A model generated the notes under the pieces. The model did no database searches and was not told where the DNA came from. It saw only the letters and a list, made by a program, of their open reading frames with translations. Source: Dietzia alimentaria 72 (GTDB lineage Bacteria; Actinomycetota; Actinomycetes; Mycobacteriales; Mycobacteriaceae). From it: DNA of 64,000 nucleotides. The DNA lies in the NCBI RefSeq assembly GCF_000226215.1, contig NZ_AGFF01000003.1, positions 152,004 to 216,003 of the forward strand, in the 5' to 3' direction. Shown here in pieces: positions 25,967-34,200 of this stretch. How positions within the stretch are numbered: position 1 is the first letter of the stretch; each line of letters opens with the position of its first letter. The translations under genes and the position numbers were made by a program.

Positions 25967-28165
25967 TCATCTGCCCGCTGACTGGGAGGATCCGAGGCGC
26001 TTTACCTGCGAGTAAAGCTCTCTCAAAGCCACGTCGGACATATCGATGATGGGTTCGTACATGAACGAATTTACGTGAATGTTCTCCGGTGTCATGAGCA
26101 CGACGCCGTCGAGTACCTCTTGAGCGCCAGGGTTACCGAGTCCGCGCCTTCTGAACTCTTGGAACAGCACTTGGGCCTGGTTGGTTTTGATGGCATCGGT
26201 GAATCCGGGGTCATTGAGCTCGGCCACCATGTACTTCTCCGCAAGGATCCGTGTGGCGATAGCCAGCACGATCTTGTTCTCGAAGTTGACACCCTCATCG
26301 GCCACAAGGGCTTGGTCGGCCTGCTGGCACAGCAGGTCCATCACGGAGTCTGCCGGCGACCCCCAGGTTTTTCCCTTCTGTCCGTGGAACGTCTCGGAAA
26401 AAATCCGGTCCAGGTCCCCGTTCGTAATCGAAGCGGAGTCGGCTTTCCAATGGAGGAGCGACGTGAGCACGATGTAATCCTCGTCGTCGATCCCCTTGGT
26501 GTACTCAAGAATATTCCGCACGAAGGGGACCGAAGCGATGCGCTGCATCCCGTTGGTGAAAAAGTGCTGCTTGAAGCCGAGGATGAACGGGTTGTTGACG
26601 TGCTCCGCCTGGTTGAGCACGATCCTCGCCCCGCCCTTCTGGGCCATGAAGCACCGGTTGTAGCCGACGACGCCACGGCTGACCAATGTTCGGAAGAAGT
26701 CGAAGTTGTGCGTGAGGAGGACAAGCTTGAAATCCGTGTGATCCGCCATCTCCTTGAGGTATTGGATGATGGCGTACTTGTTCTTGTAGTCGAATGAGTC
26801 GGCGAGGTCATCGATTACGAACAGTGTCTCGCGTCCCGCAGCCTTTCGCGCCTCCATCTCGAAGAGCACGTTGAGGATGTAAAGGGCCTTCTTCTCACCG
26901 TTGCTGAGCACCGCAAGCAGGTCGTCCCGCTCGACGGCGATGGACTCTCCGCCCTCCTCAAACTCGAAGACCAGCTTCAGCATCGCCTCCTGGCCGAGCA
27001 TGACGCGGTGCTTGTTCTCCGCACTGAGTCGGAACGGCACGAAGAACCGGTCGTTGAAGATCTGGATGACCTTCTCCCACTGGGTGCTCTCCTGCGCCGC
27101 TTGCTCCTCGATCTCCTTGCGTCGTGCCTCCGTGCTCTTGAAACACTTCACGACGCGCTGGAAGATGTCCTCGTCCGCCTTCAAGTACGACTTCCAGACG
27201 TTCTGCTGGAAAGAGTCGACGTTGGCGAACTCCGGCAGGAGATCTTCCCGCCCCGCAATAAAGTCGAAGAACCGACGCGCATCCGCGTTTTTCTCCAGAA
27301 CCTTCTCGACCGCGTCGAGCTTCTTGCGCAGCACATCGTCGTCAGTGATGCGCTTCTTCTCCTCGGCGATGAGCGCTTTCAGGTCCGCATCGCTTGTCAC
27401 CGTGCGCGGCTCGTCTTCCCCATGCAGGAGCAACGAGTGTTTCGCCGCGAAGAACCCGTTGTCGCCCAGGCTCTTCGTCACATTGGTCGCGTTGTAGAAA
27501 GTGAACGAATCGCGGCTGAAGAAGTTGGATTCGTCTAGGAGTTCGTTCAGACGGGTGACGTACTTGGCCAGTTCCGACTGGACTCCGGGCGTTCGCAGGA
27601 CGGCATCGACCTTGTCATTGAACAGGATGTCGTACGGCAGGTCGGCGTACCTCGCGTCTTCCAGTTGCTCGACTTCGTAACTGATGCGGACCATCGCCTC
27701 GAAAAACTTGCCGTCTTGTTGAGTGAATACTCGAGACAAGGCGCTGACGACGTCTTGTTTTGTACCGGACTGCGCCTTTAGCGCAGTGATTAGGTCGTCG
27801 CGCGCATCGAGGAGATCGACCTGGAGTCCTTCGTACTCTTTTCGCAGCTTGGGGTTCACGAGGAGTGTCGAAGTGGACTCGGTCGGACCGAGTTCCTCGT
27901 CATAGGACAGGACAACAACTACATCGTTGGGATCTAGGTCGTCGCCGTTCTCGTCGCTGACACTGCGCTCGGTCTCGCGAGACGGGAACATGTGATCGAT
28001 CGTGGCCTGACCGTCGGCGAGGTCTTTGAAGGTCCGGGCAAGGGAGGTCTTCATCGTGCCGTTCGGCGCGTAAACCGCGACGGCGTTGCCCTTCTTGAAG
28101 CTGAACGACGCGTCAAGCTCACGGATGCCATGGCAGTTCTTAAGTGCGACGTTCATTTTTCTCAT
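25967..28165 (-). CDS. PrrC/RloC-like AAA (ABC-type) ATPase, probable defence protein
   Basis: A 732-residue protein with an SMC/ABC-type ATPase split by a long helical insert. The Walker A is YAPNGTMKTSLART at about 32-45 (Lys39), with Ala in place of the usual first Gly. The coiled insert covers about 110-400. The signature is LSNGEKKALYILNVLFEME, the Walker B LFVIDDLADSFDYKNKYAII, and the H-loop VLLTHNFDFFRTL. This is the AAA_13-like group that includes the anticodon nuclease ATPases PrrC and RloC, though I cannot see a nuclease triad. The C-terminal 200 residues are unassigned. The ATG at 28165 has GGTGG just upstream. It probably acts alone, as no partner gene adjoins it. Confidence 0.75.
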   Translation of the reverse strand: MRKMNVALKNCHGIRELDASFSFKKGNAVAVYAPNGTMKTSLARTFKDLADGQATIDHMFPSRETERSVSDENGDDLDPNDVVVVLSYDEELGPTESTSTLLVNPKLRKEYEGLQVDLLDARDDLITALKAQSGTKQDVVSALSRVFTQQDGKFFEAMVRISYEVEQLEDARYADLPYDILFNDKVDAVLRTPGVQSELAKYVTRLNELLDESNFFSRDSFTFYNATNVTKSLGDNGFFAAKHSLLLHGEDEPRTVTSDADLKALIAEEKKRITDDDVLRKKLDAVEKVLEKNADARRFFDFIAGREDLLPEFANVDSFQQNVWKSYLKADEDIFQRVVKCFKSTEARRKEIEEQAAQESTQWEKVIQIFNDRFFVPFRLSAENKHRVMLGQEAMLKLVFEFEEGGESIAVERDDLLAVLSNGEKKALYILNVLFEMEARKAAGRETLFVIDDLADSFDYKNKYAIIQYLKEMADHTDFKLVLLTHNFDFFRTLVSRGVVGYNRCFMAQKGGARIVLNQAEHVNNPFILGFKQHFFTNGMQRIASVPFVRNILEYTKGIDDEDYIVLTSLLHWKADSASITNGDLDRIFSETFHGQKGKTWGSPADSVMDLLCQQADQALVADEGVNFENKIVLAIATRILAEKYMVAELNDPGFTDAIKTNQAQVLFQEFRRRGLGNPGAQEVLDGVVLMTPENIHVNSFMYEPIIDMSDVALRELYSQVKRLGSSQSAGR

Positions 28166-28828
28166 GTCCACCAACCTAGAGGAGAGGGGAGCCAATTCGT
28201 AGGGATGGACGACATACGGATTCGGGACTTTGGCGCGGGACGTCTGCAGTTGCTTTTCTGATGAATGTGCGAGCGATTCGGAGCAGTATCGAGGCTCGCG
28301 TGATCTACACCTCGCCTGGTTTTACTTGTCATAAGGACTGGATATCGGACATGGGCTAACTTTCGGCGCCGGAAGCGTGCCGACTCTTGCTGCTGTGGCG
28401 GCGGGCGCGGGTCCGTTCGCCCCACATCGGGCGTAGTCACGACCGCGGTGCGGGTGTCTGCCACAGTGGGTGGTAGGTGGGGGAGGTGGCCAGTGGTCGA
28501 GTGGGCTGATGTGAAGGCGGCGATGGCCAGTGGGCGTCGGATGCCGGTTCGAGGTCGGGTCACTGCGCACCTACACTCCACGTTCACTGTCGGGTATGCG
28601 GCAGGATCTCCGCTTATGTTGGTGTTTCTGCACCCGCAGGGCCTGGATCTTCACAGCGGTTCACCCTGTGAGTCCTTGGGGTAGCTGGTCGGGGGCGGTT
28701 GCGGTGGTGGCGTCTGTTGGGCGGCGTGAGGCGTAGCCTGACGGCCTCCATTCAGTTGACGCGGCATCGTCCCCGTGTGAGTGTGAGGAAGTCAGAGGTT
28801 TGCCACGCACAACCATTGGAGACTCGCT
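28166..28828. other. Long gene-poor stretch at an island boundary
   Basis: About 660 bp between divergently read genes. It contains the left copy of a 24-bp direct repeat (28325-28348). A rightward frame of about 78 codons around 28448-28684 ends within the stretch and might be a gene remnant, but it has no recognisable content. The ribosome site of the dehydrogenase (GGAG, 9 nt before the ATG) lies at the right end. Confidence 0.5.
28325..28348. repeat. Left copy of 24-bp direct repeat
   Basis: This 24-bp segment begins CTTGTCATAAGGACTGG and ends TATCGG. It recurs at 33184-33207 in the same orientation with a single difference (A versus T at position 18). No third copy was seen in the window. 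The pair brackets 4.9 kb. Confidence 0.85.
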
Positions 28829-29995
28829 ATGAAGGCTGTCGTCTATCAGGGGCCCAGAGATGTCGCGGTCACGGATGTTCCGGACGCGAAGATCGAACGT
28901 CCTACCGATGTGCTGGTCAAGGTGACAACGACCAATATCTGCGGCTCGGATCTGCACATGTATGAGGGCCGGACCTCATTCGAGGAGGGCCGCACGTTCG
29001 GCCACGAGAACATGGGGGAGGTGGTGGAGGTCGGTAAGGGCGTGGAGAAGGTCAAGGTGGGCGACCGGGTCGTGCTGCCCTTCAACATCTCGTGCGGGTT
29101 CTGCAAGAACTGCGAGCGTGGTCTGACGAATTACTGCCTGACCACGCAGCCTGACCCGTCCGCCGCCGGTGCGGCATACGGATTTGCGGACATGGGCTCG
29201 TACGGCGGAGGCCAAGCGGAGCTGCTCCGGGTCCCCTTCGGCGACCACAACGCGCTGCGCCTGGGTGAGGATGCGCAGGAGAAGGAGAACGACTACGTCA
29301 TGCTCTCCGACATCTTCCCCACCGGTTACCACGCCACCGAGATGGCCGGCGTGATCCCGGGCGACAGCGTCGTGATCGCTGGGGCGGGTCCGGTCGGATT
29401 GATGGCCGCCCTGTCCGCGACGATCAAGGGGGCTGCGAAGGTCATGGTGGTCGATCGCCACCCCGACCGGCTCGCGCTGGCCGAGCAGATCGGTGCGATT
29501 GCCATCGACGACTCCAAGACCGACCCGGTGCAGGCGGTGCTGGACGAGACGATGGGGCTCGGAGCCGACCGTGGCTGCGAGTGCGTGGGCTATCAGGCCC
29601 ATGATCCTCAGGGCAACGAAGACACGGCGGCCACCTTGAACATGCTCATCAACGCGGTGCGCTTCACCGGCGGGATCGGCACCGTCGGCGTGTTCGTCCC
29701 CCAGGACCCGGGGGCCAAGAGCGAATTGGCCAAGCAGGGCAAGGCGGCCATCGACTTCGGCACCCACTGGTTCAAGGGGCAGACCATGGGCAACGGTCAA
29801 GCCCCGGTCAAGCGGTACAACCGCCAGCTTCGGGACCTGATCGCGGCTGACAAGGCGAAGCCGTCCTGGATCGTCTCCCACGAGATCTCGCTGGAAGAGG
29901 CCGCCGACGCCTACAGGAACTTCGACGCCAGGTCCGAGGGCTGGACCAAGGTCGTGATCAAGCCGGGTATGTCCAGCGGAAAGAAGGTGAACTGA
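28829..29995 (+). CDS. Zinc-dependent alcohol dehydrogenase, formaldehyde-dehydrogenase-like
   Basis: A 388-residue medium-chain dehydrogenase. Catalytic zinc ligands are C38, H59-E60 and D161. The structural zinc site is C89, C92, C95, C103 in CGFCKNCERGLTNYC. The Rossmann motif is AGAGPVGLMA at about 184-193. The extra length and the segment FVPQDPGAKSELAKQG are typical of glutathione-independent formaldehyde dehydrogenase relatives, which oxidise small aldehydes with tightly bound NAD. It is followed after one base by a DJ-1/PfpI protein and then an ABM protein, suggesting a small aldehyde-detoxification operon. Confidence 0.85.
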   Translation: MKAVVYQGPRDVAVTDVPDAKIERPTDVLVKVTTTNICGSDLHMYEGRTSFEEGRTFGHENMGEVVEVGKGVEKVKVGDRVVLPFNISCGFCKNCERGLTNYCLTTQPDPSAAGAAYGFADMGSYGGGQAELLRVPFGDHNALRLGEDAQEKENDYVMLSDIFPTGYHATEMAGVIPGDSVVIAGAGPVGLMAALSATIKGAAKVMVVDRHPDRLALAEQIGAIAIDDSKTDPVQAVLDETMGLGADRGCECVGYQAHDPQGNEDTAATLNMLINAVRFTGGIGTVGVFVPQDPGAKSELAKQGKAAIDFGTHWFKGQTMGNGQAPVKRYNRQLRDLIAADKAKPSWIVSHEISLEEAADAYRNFDARSEGWTKVVIKPGMSSGKKVN

Positions 29996-29996
29996 C

Positions 29997-30554
29997 ATGG
30001 CAGCAGATCTGCAGGGCAAGAGGGTCGCGATCCTCGCCGCGGACGGGGTCGAGCGCGTCGAGCTCGAGCAACCCCGCGAGGCACTGGACCGGGCCGGGGC
30101 CCGGACCGAGGTCCTGTCGATCCACGACGGCGAGATCCAGGCCCGTAAGAACGACCTGGATGAAGCGGGCACGTTCACCGTCGACGGGCTGGTCGCCGAC
30201 GCCTCGGTGGGCGATTACGACGCCTTGGTGCTTCCGGGCGGCACGGTGAACCCCGACCAGCTCCGGGTCGACAAGGACGCCGTTTCCTTCGTCCGGGACT
30301 TCGTCGAGAGTGGCAAGCCCGTGGCGGCGATCTGTCACGGACCGTGGACGTTGATCGAGGCCGGCGTGGCCACCGGTCGCACCCTGACGTCTTTCCCGAG
30401 CATCCGCACGGACCTGCGCAACGCCGGCGCGAACGTCGTCGACCAGGAAGTGGTGGTCGACAAGAATCTCATCACCAGCCGCTCGCCGGAGGACCTGCCG
30501 GCGTTCTCCGACGCGCTCGTGTCCCAACTCGCGGGCACCACGACAAAGGAATAG
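29997..30554 (+). CDS. DJ-1/PfpI family protein (YhbO-type)
   Basis: A 185-residue protein with the glutamine-amidotransferase-like fold. The nucleophile elbow is AICHGPWTL (C113, H114), with the family Glu at position 22 and the LPGG segment (79-82). Close relatives are annotated as protease I, deglycases or general stress proteins; the true activity is debated. The ATG is one base after the dehydrogenase stop, so the two genes are translationally coupled. That pairing fits protection against reactive aldehydes. Confidence 0.88.
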   Translation: MAADLQGKRVAILAADGVERVELEQPREALDRAGARTEVLSIHDGEIQARKNDLDEAGTFTVDGLVADASVGDYDALVLPGGTVNPDQLRVDKDAVSFVRDFVESGKPVAAICHGPWTLIEAGVATGRTLTSFPSIRTDLRNAGANVVDQEVVVDKNLITSRSPEDLPAFSDALVSQLAGTTTKE

Positions 30555-30562
30555 GAGACATC

Positions 30563-30865
30563 ATGAGTGTGACAAAGGGACTGCTGGTCAGGTTCGACGC
30601 GTTGCCCGGCAAGGAGGACGAGGTGAAGGACTTCCTCGACAGCGGCCGTGGGCTTGTCGAGGGAGAGCCGGCGACCACCGCGTGGTTCGCGATCCGCCTC
30701 GGGCCGACCTCGTTCGGGATCTTCGACGTCTTTCCGGACGACGCCGGACGTGATGCCCACCTGTCCGGACCCGTGGCGGAAGCGCTCGGCGAAAACGCCG
30801 GCACGCTGTTTTCCGAACCCACGATCGAGAAGCTCGACGTGTTGGGCTCCAAACTCCCCGCCTGA
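30563..30865 (+). CDS. ABM-domain (antibiotic biosynthesis monooxygenase-like) protein
   Basis: A 100-residue dimeric ferredoxin-like alpha/beta-barrel protein. Typical segments are LLVRFDALPGKEDEVKDFL, TTAWFAIRLGPTSFGIFDVF and EPTIEKLDVLGSKL. AGGAGA stands 6 nt before the ATG. It is the third gene of the aldehyde-oxidation string and starts 8 bp after the previous stop. Members of this fold oxidise small aromatics or bind haem, but many have no known activity. Confidence 0.82.
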   Translation: MSVTKGLLVRFDALPGKEDEVKDFLDSGRGLVEGEPATTAWFAIRLGPTSFGIFDVFPDDAGRDAHLSGPVAEALGENAGTLFSEPTIEKLDVLGSKLPA

Positions 30866-31004
30866 CCCCACGGATTAGGGGCGCGAGACCCGAGCAGAGG
30901 GGTCGCTGCGCGGCGTCAGCGGGCTGACACAGCCCGTTGACGTCGTGGCAGCGGCCCCTTCTCTTGCGGCCTATCGCCCATCCCTAACAGATCGAGGAAC
31001 CGCG

Positions 31005-32135
31005 ATGACAGTAACTGACGACGACGTTGCCCCGACGCGTTCACCCGAGGTAGCAGTGATCGGGGGCGGGATCGTCGGTCTGTCGACGGCGTACGCGCTG
31101 CGGGAGCAGGGCGTGCCGGTGCGCTTGTACGAGGCCGGTCTGCCCGGAACGGGTCAGTCCGCGGGCGAGTCGCGGATCTTCCGGCATGCCCACGACGACC
31201 CGCGACTCGTCGCTTTCGCGCGCGAAAGCCGCGGTGTATGGGATGAGTGGGCCGAACACTTCGACGTCGAGCTGGTCTCATCAGACGGTGTCGTGGCGAT
31301 CGGCGAGAGCGCCCTGGCGCGGCTGCGGGTGCTCGACCAGGTCGGCGGCGTGGAAGCGCACGAGATCGATGCAGCCGAGCTCGCCCAGCGAATGCCGCTG
31401 CTCGCTGGGTACTCGGGGCCAGCGGTGCTCGACGAGTCGGGCGGCGCGATCCGCACCCGCACCGCGATCACGGCACTCGCAGGTGCCCTCGCAGATGCCG
31501 TCACCACCGCAGAGGTCATCTCCATCGATCCCCGCGCCGATGGGACGGTCGAGGTGCGCAGCGTCACCGACCGGGCTGTCTACTCCAAGGTGGTCGTGTG
31601 CGCCGGCCGCGAAACCGCCCGCCTGGCCCGCAGCGTCGGCCTGTCGCTGCCGGTTCGCCTTGCCGCACACGTCCGGCTGACCTTCGACGTGAAAGCCGCC
31701 GCCCCGGCACGAGTCGCGTGCCTGCAGGACAGCAGCGGCGTCTTCGGCGAAGTCGGCGTGTACGCGACGCCGCTACCGGGCAACAGCAGTTATTCGGTCG
31801 GACTCAGCGAAACCGTCGGCGTCCGCGACGACGGAACGTTCATCGACCCTGCGGCGATTCGATCGCTGGACGAACGCGCGCGCGAATACGTGACACGGGC
31901 GCTGCCCGGTCTCCACCCAGAGCCGCGCGACTTTCTTCACTGCTGGGTGACCGACCTCCCATGGAGCGAGGACGGCGTGGCCGTGTGGGAGGCAGGCTCT
32001 GCCATTTTTGTGGCCGGTCACAATCTGTTCAAGCAGGCACCTGCGCTGGGTCGCGCTCTTGCCCGGGCTGCGACCGGCGGCGGTCTCGCCGCCGACCTCA
32101 CGCCCGCCGCTCGCCTCGGCGAAGCGCTGCGATAG
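31005..32135 (+). CDS. FAD-dependent amine oxidase, sarcosine-oxidase (DAO) type
   Basis: A 376-residue flavoenzyme. The dinucleotide-binding motif VIGGGIVGLSTAYALREQG is near residue 18. SAGESRIFRHAHDD matches the flavin-attachment neighbourhood of monomeric sarcosine and N-methyltryptophan oxidases. FVAGHNLFKQAPALGRAL near the C-terminus closes the FAD site. The expected chemistry is oxidation of a secondary amine to an imine with release of hydrogen peroxide. GAGG 7 nt before the ATG at 31005 supports the start. It stands alone, 140 bp beyond the ABM gene. Oxidised methylamines yield formaldehyde, so functional linkage to the upstream dehydrogenase is attractive but unproven. Confidence 0.82.
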   Translation: MTVTDDDVAPTRSPEVAVIGGGIVGLSTAYALREQGVPVRLYEAGLPGTGQSAGESRIFRHAHDDPRLVAFARESRGVWDEWAEHFDVELVSSDGVVAIGESALARLRVLDQVGGVEAHEIDAAELAQRMPLLAGYSGPAVLDESGGAIRTRTAITALAGALADAVTTAEVISIDPRADGTVEVRSVTDRAVYSKVVVCAGRETARLARSVGLSLPVRLAAHVRLTFDVKAAAPARVACLQDSSGVFGEVGVYATPLPGNSSYSVGLSETVGVRDDGTFIDPAAIRSLDERAREYVTRALPGLHPEPRDFLHCWVTDLPWSEDGVAVWEAGSAIFVAGHNLFKQAPALGRALARAATGGGLAADLTPAARLGEALR

Positions 32136-32448
32136 TTCGCCTGACCCCAGAACGGACGCACTCAATGGGTAAACGTCTCCTCGTCGAGGACAACGGCAGC
32201 CCGCCCTGGGCCAGCCCAAAAGTCGCGGCTGAACAGCAGTCACAGGCTCAACCACCTTGTCATGGGGTGTCTTCATCGTGAGGATCGGTACGCGGAGGTG
32301 CCGCAGCGGGATCCGTCACTGCGGGATCCGCTCGCGGTAGCCGACCGCGTTCAGCCATCGCTCCGCCGCCGCAGGATCCGCTACCGCCATCCCGCGAGAT
32401 TCCCGCAGCTGGCGCTGCTGAGAGATGGTCTTGAAGGGCTTGGAGCGT
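32136..32448. other. Gene-free stretch with scattered GGATCCG repeats
   Basis: About 310 bp without a supportable gene. The motif GCAGCGGGATCCG, CTGCGGGATCCGCT and GCCGCAGGATCCGCTACC recur between about 32300 and 32380, making several overlapping hairpins. A leftward frame ending at 32316 closes with plausible protein-like residues (PAAAERWLNAVGYRER), possibly a gene relic. No transposase could be recognised. Confidence 0.45.
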
Positions 32449-33048
32449 ATGAGTGAATGGAAGAATTGGAGCCCAGGCCACCCACTGATGGCGTGGGATA
32501 CATCAAACCCACAAATGGTAGCCGGTGCTGCCGACCAGGTATTTGTGGCAGAAGTCATTTCGGTTCGACTGGAAGAAAGCGAAACATTTAGGGCGAGGAT
32601 CCCGGTTGAAGACAGTGATGAGTTCGTCGAGATGGTCCAGCCCGAAGGCCGCGCCACCGTCAAGGTGGTCGAGCGGCTTAAAGGCGAAGTCCCCGACAAC
32701 GTCGAAGTGATGTTTCCTCCTATGATCTTCGTCTCTAACCCGACCTCTGGACTCCCGGAGGTTCCGGTTAGTCCTGGCGAGACATATGTGCTCTCCACTA
32801 TTTCATCAAGAGAAAGCGATCTCCTGTCTGTTCTGCCAGACTCCGGAATTCTGCCAATGTCTGTCGCCATCGCAGAGGAGCCACGCACGAATGGGCGGAC
32901 CTCACCCGATGGGCGTCAGGAGATCAGCGCCGACCGAAACGCCGTTGACCTGATGAAGGAGTCAATCGAGCACGCCGTTCCCTTCCGAAATGGCATGCCA
33001 GTCATTGACCCGAACGCGGAGCCCGTGCCCATAGACGGGATTCGGTAA
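32449..33048 (+). CDS. Protein of unknown function with AT-richer codons
   Basis: A 199-residue soluble protein that I do not recognise. It has beta-rich phrases such as VFVAEVISVRLEES, VKVVERLKGEVPDNVEV and VSPGETYVLSTISS. Codon third positions use A and T much more than in neighbouring genes, suggesting recent acquisition. No signal peptide is seen. GGAG 5 nt before the ATG at 32449 supports that start; an ATG at 32425 is possible. It lies just inside the right copy of the 24-bp repeat. Confidence 0.6.
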   Translation: MSEWKNWSPGHPLMAWDTSNPQMVAGAADQVFVAEVISVRLEESETFRARIPVEDSDEFVEMVQPEGRATVKVVERLKGEVPDNVEVMFPPMIFVSNPTSGLPEVPVSPGETYVLSTISSRESDLLSVLPDSGILPMSVAIAEEPRTNGRTSPDGRQEISADRNAVDLMKESIEHAVPFRNGMPVIDPNAEPVPIDGIR

Positions 33049-33183
33049 GTCGGCGTGCACCCCGTGCCGGTAGTGAAGGCGGTCGGTCAAGCCGGGACTG
33101 GCACCGGACTGGTCGGTCAGTCGCGCCTTCTTAACTTGGGATCGAGTGTCGAGTTCTCGAGAGCGACAACTCGGCACCGTTAG

Positions 33184-33207
33184 CTTGTCATAAGGACTGG
33201 TTATCGG
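33184..33207. repeat. Right copy of 24-bp direct repeat
   Basis: Matches 28325-28348 at 23 of 24 positions, same orientation. It lies 135 bp after the AT-richer orphan gene. No inverted repeats typical of insertion sequences border it. A site-specific integration or recombination junction is one explanation. Confidence 0.85.
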
Positions 33208-33273
33208 CGTCGCATCACCTCTGGGCAGAAGGTGCTTGCCCGCCCCTGCGGCCAGAGCATCTGTCTAGTTGAT

Positions 33274-33951
33274 TCACTCCGCGCGCGGCCTCGACCGCGC
33301 TGGCCCCTCCCGCCCGCCTACCTTGCGCCGCTTGCTGCTCGGTGAAGACAGTGCGGCCGCGAACGCCAGGCCGAGAGCCGGGGCGGTGAGAACACAGGCC
33401 ACGAGGACGCCGAACATCTCGTGGACCGGATACAGCAGCATCGGAGCCCCTGCGAAAAGCGTGGCAAAAGCCGCAGCGGGTTTGAGAAGGATTCCTGCCG
33501 GCCACGCGCCCACTCCAGCGCTGAGCGAAGCTACGAGGTACGCCATTCCGATTCCGAGGACCCAAGCCCGGTCCTCGGTACCAGTTTGAGTACCGCTTAC
33601 GAAGAAAACCACCGCGGGGACGACGAACCACACTCCTGCAACGGTGAGCATCGACCGACCGAGACGAAGCCGTGCGGTCGGAAATCCTCGACCGGAACCC
33701 CACCAGACCGCCACGGCAAAAATCACGACCGCAGACAGTGCCCAGGATGCGGCACCGGGCACCGCGCATCCCAGCCCGTCCGGCGTGACGCCGTAGGCCG
33801 CGCGGTACCGCTCCTGAATTCGTTGACAGACGGCGGCCCCAGCTAGAGCTCCTCGCAGCATCGCGACGAACCAGGCCAACAGTCCGAGAACGGCGAGTTG
33901 GGCCCACTGGGCTGGAAGGGAGTCGTGCGGAACCTCTTCTGCCACTGCCAC
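33274..33951 (-). CDS. Multi-pass membrane protein of unknown function
   Basis: A 225-residue protein with six probable transmembrane helices: LAVLGLLAWFVAMLRGAL, SWALSAVVIFAVAVWW, TVAGVWFVVPAVVFFV, LGIGMAYLVASLSAG, ILLKPAAAFATLFAGAPMLL and a FGVLVACVLTAPALGLAF segment. A basic tail follows. The start is GTG at 33951, or GTG at 33945, after AGGAG. Another long frame overlaps it on the same strand but encodes Arg-rich non-protein sequence. No family is recognised. The 250 bp between this gene and the SIMPL lipoprotein hold nothing clear. Confidence 0.6.
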   Translation of the reverse strand: MAVAEEVPHDSLPAQWAQLAVLGLLAWFVAMLRGALAGAAVCQRIQERYRAAYGVTPDGLGCAVPGAASWALSAVVIFAVAVWWGSGRGFPTARLRLGRSMLTVAGVWFVVPAVVFFVSGTQTGTEDRAWVLGIGMAYLVASLSAGVGAWPAGILLKPAAAFATLFAGAPMLLYPVHEMFGVLVACVLTAPALGLAFAAALSSPSSKRRKVGGREGPARSRPRAE

Positions 33952-34200
33952 TCCTCGTGGTCGTCATATCTTTGCGGCGCCCGCACCAGTAACGCTGGCG
34001 CATCGATCACAGCCATCCGTGAAAGCGGTACCACATTCCGCCGAGCTCCTCGATCTCGTATCCCTGCAACATCGACGTCAGTTCTTCAGGCCGACCGTCC
34101 TCACTGTGCGCCCACCCGCGGGTATGCCACGAATACGGATTCTGGGTGGTCGAGAAGTGCACCTCGTCGTCCCGTCGAGTGATCCTGACTATTTCTTCCG

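Noticed and set aside
33215..34003. Alternative same-strand frame over the six-helix membrane protein
   Set aside because: Translation is Arg/Gly-rich without hydrophobic helices; the 33274-33951 frame is the coherent one.
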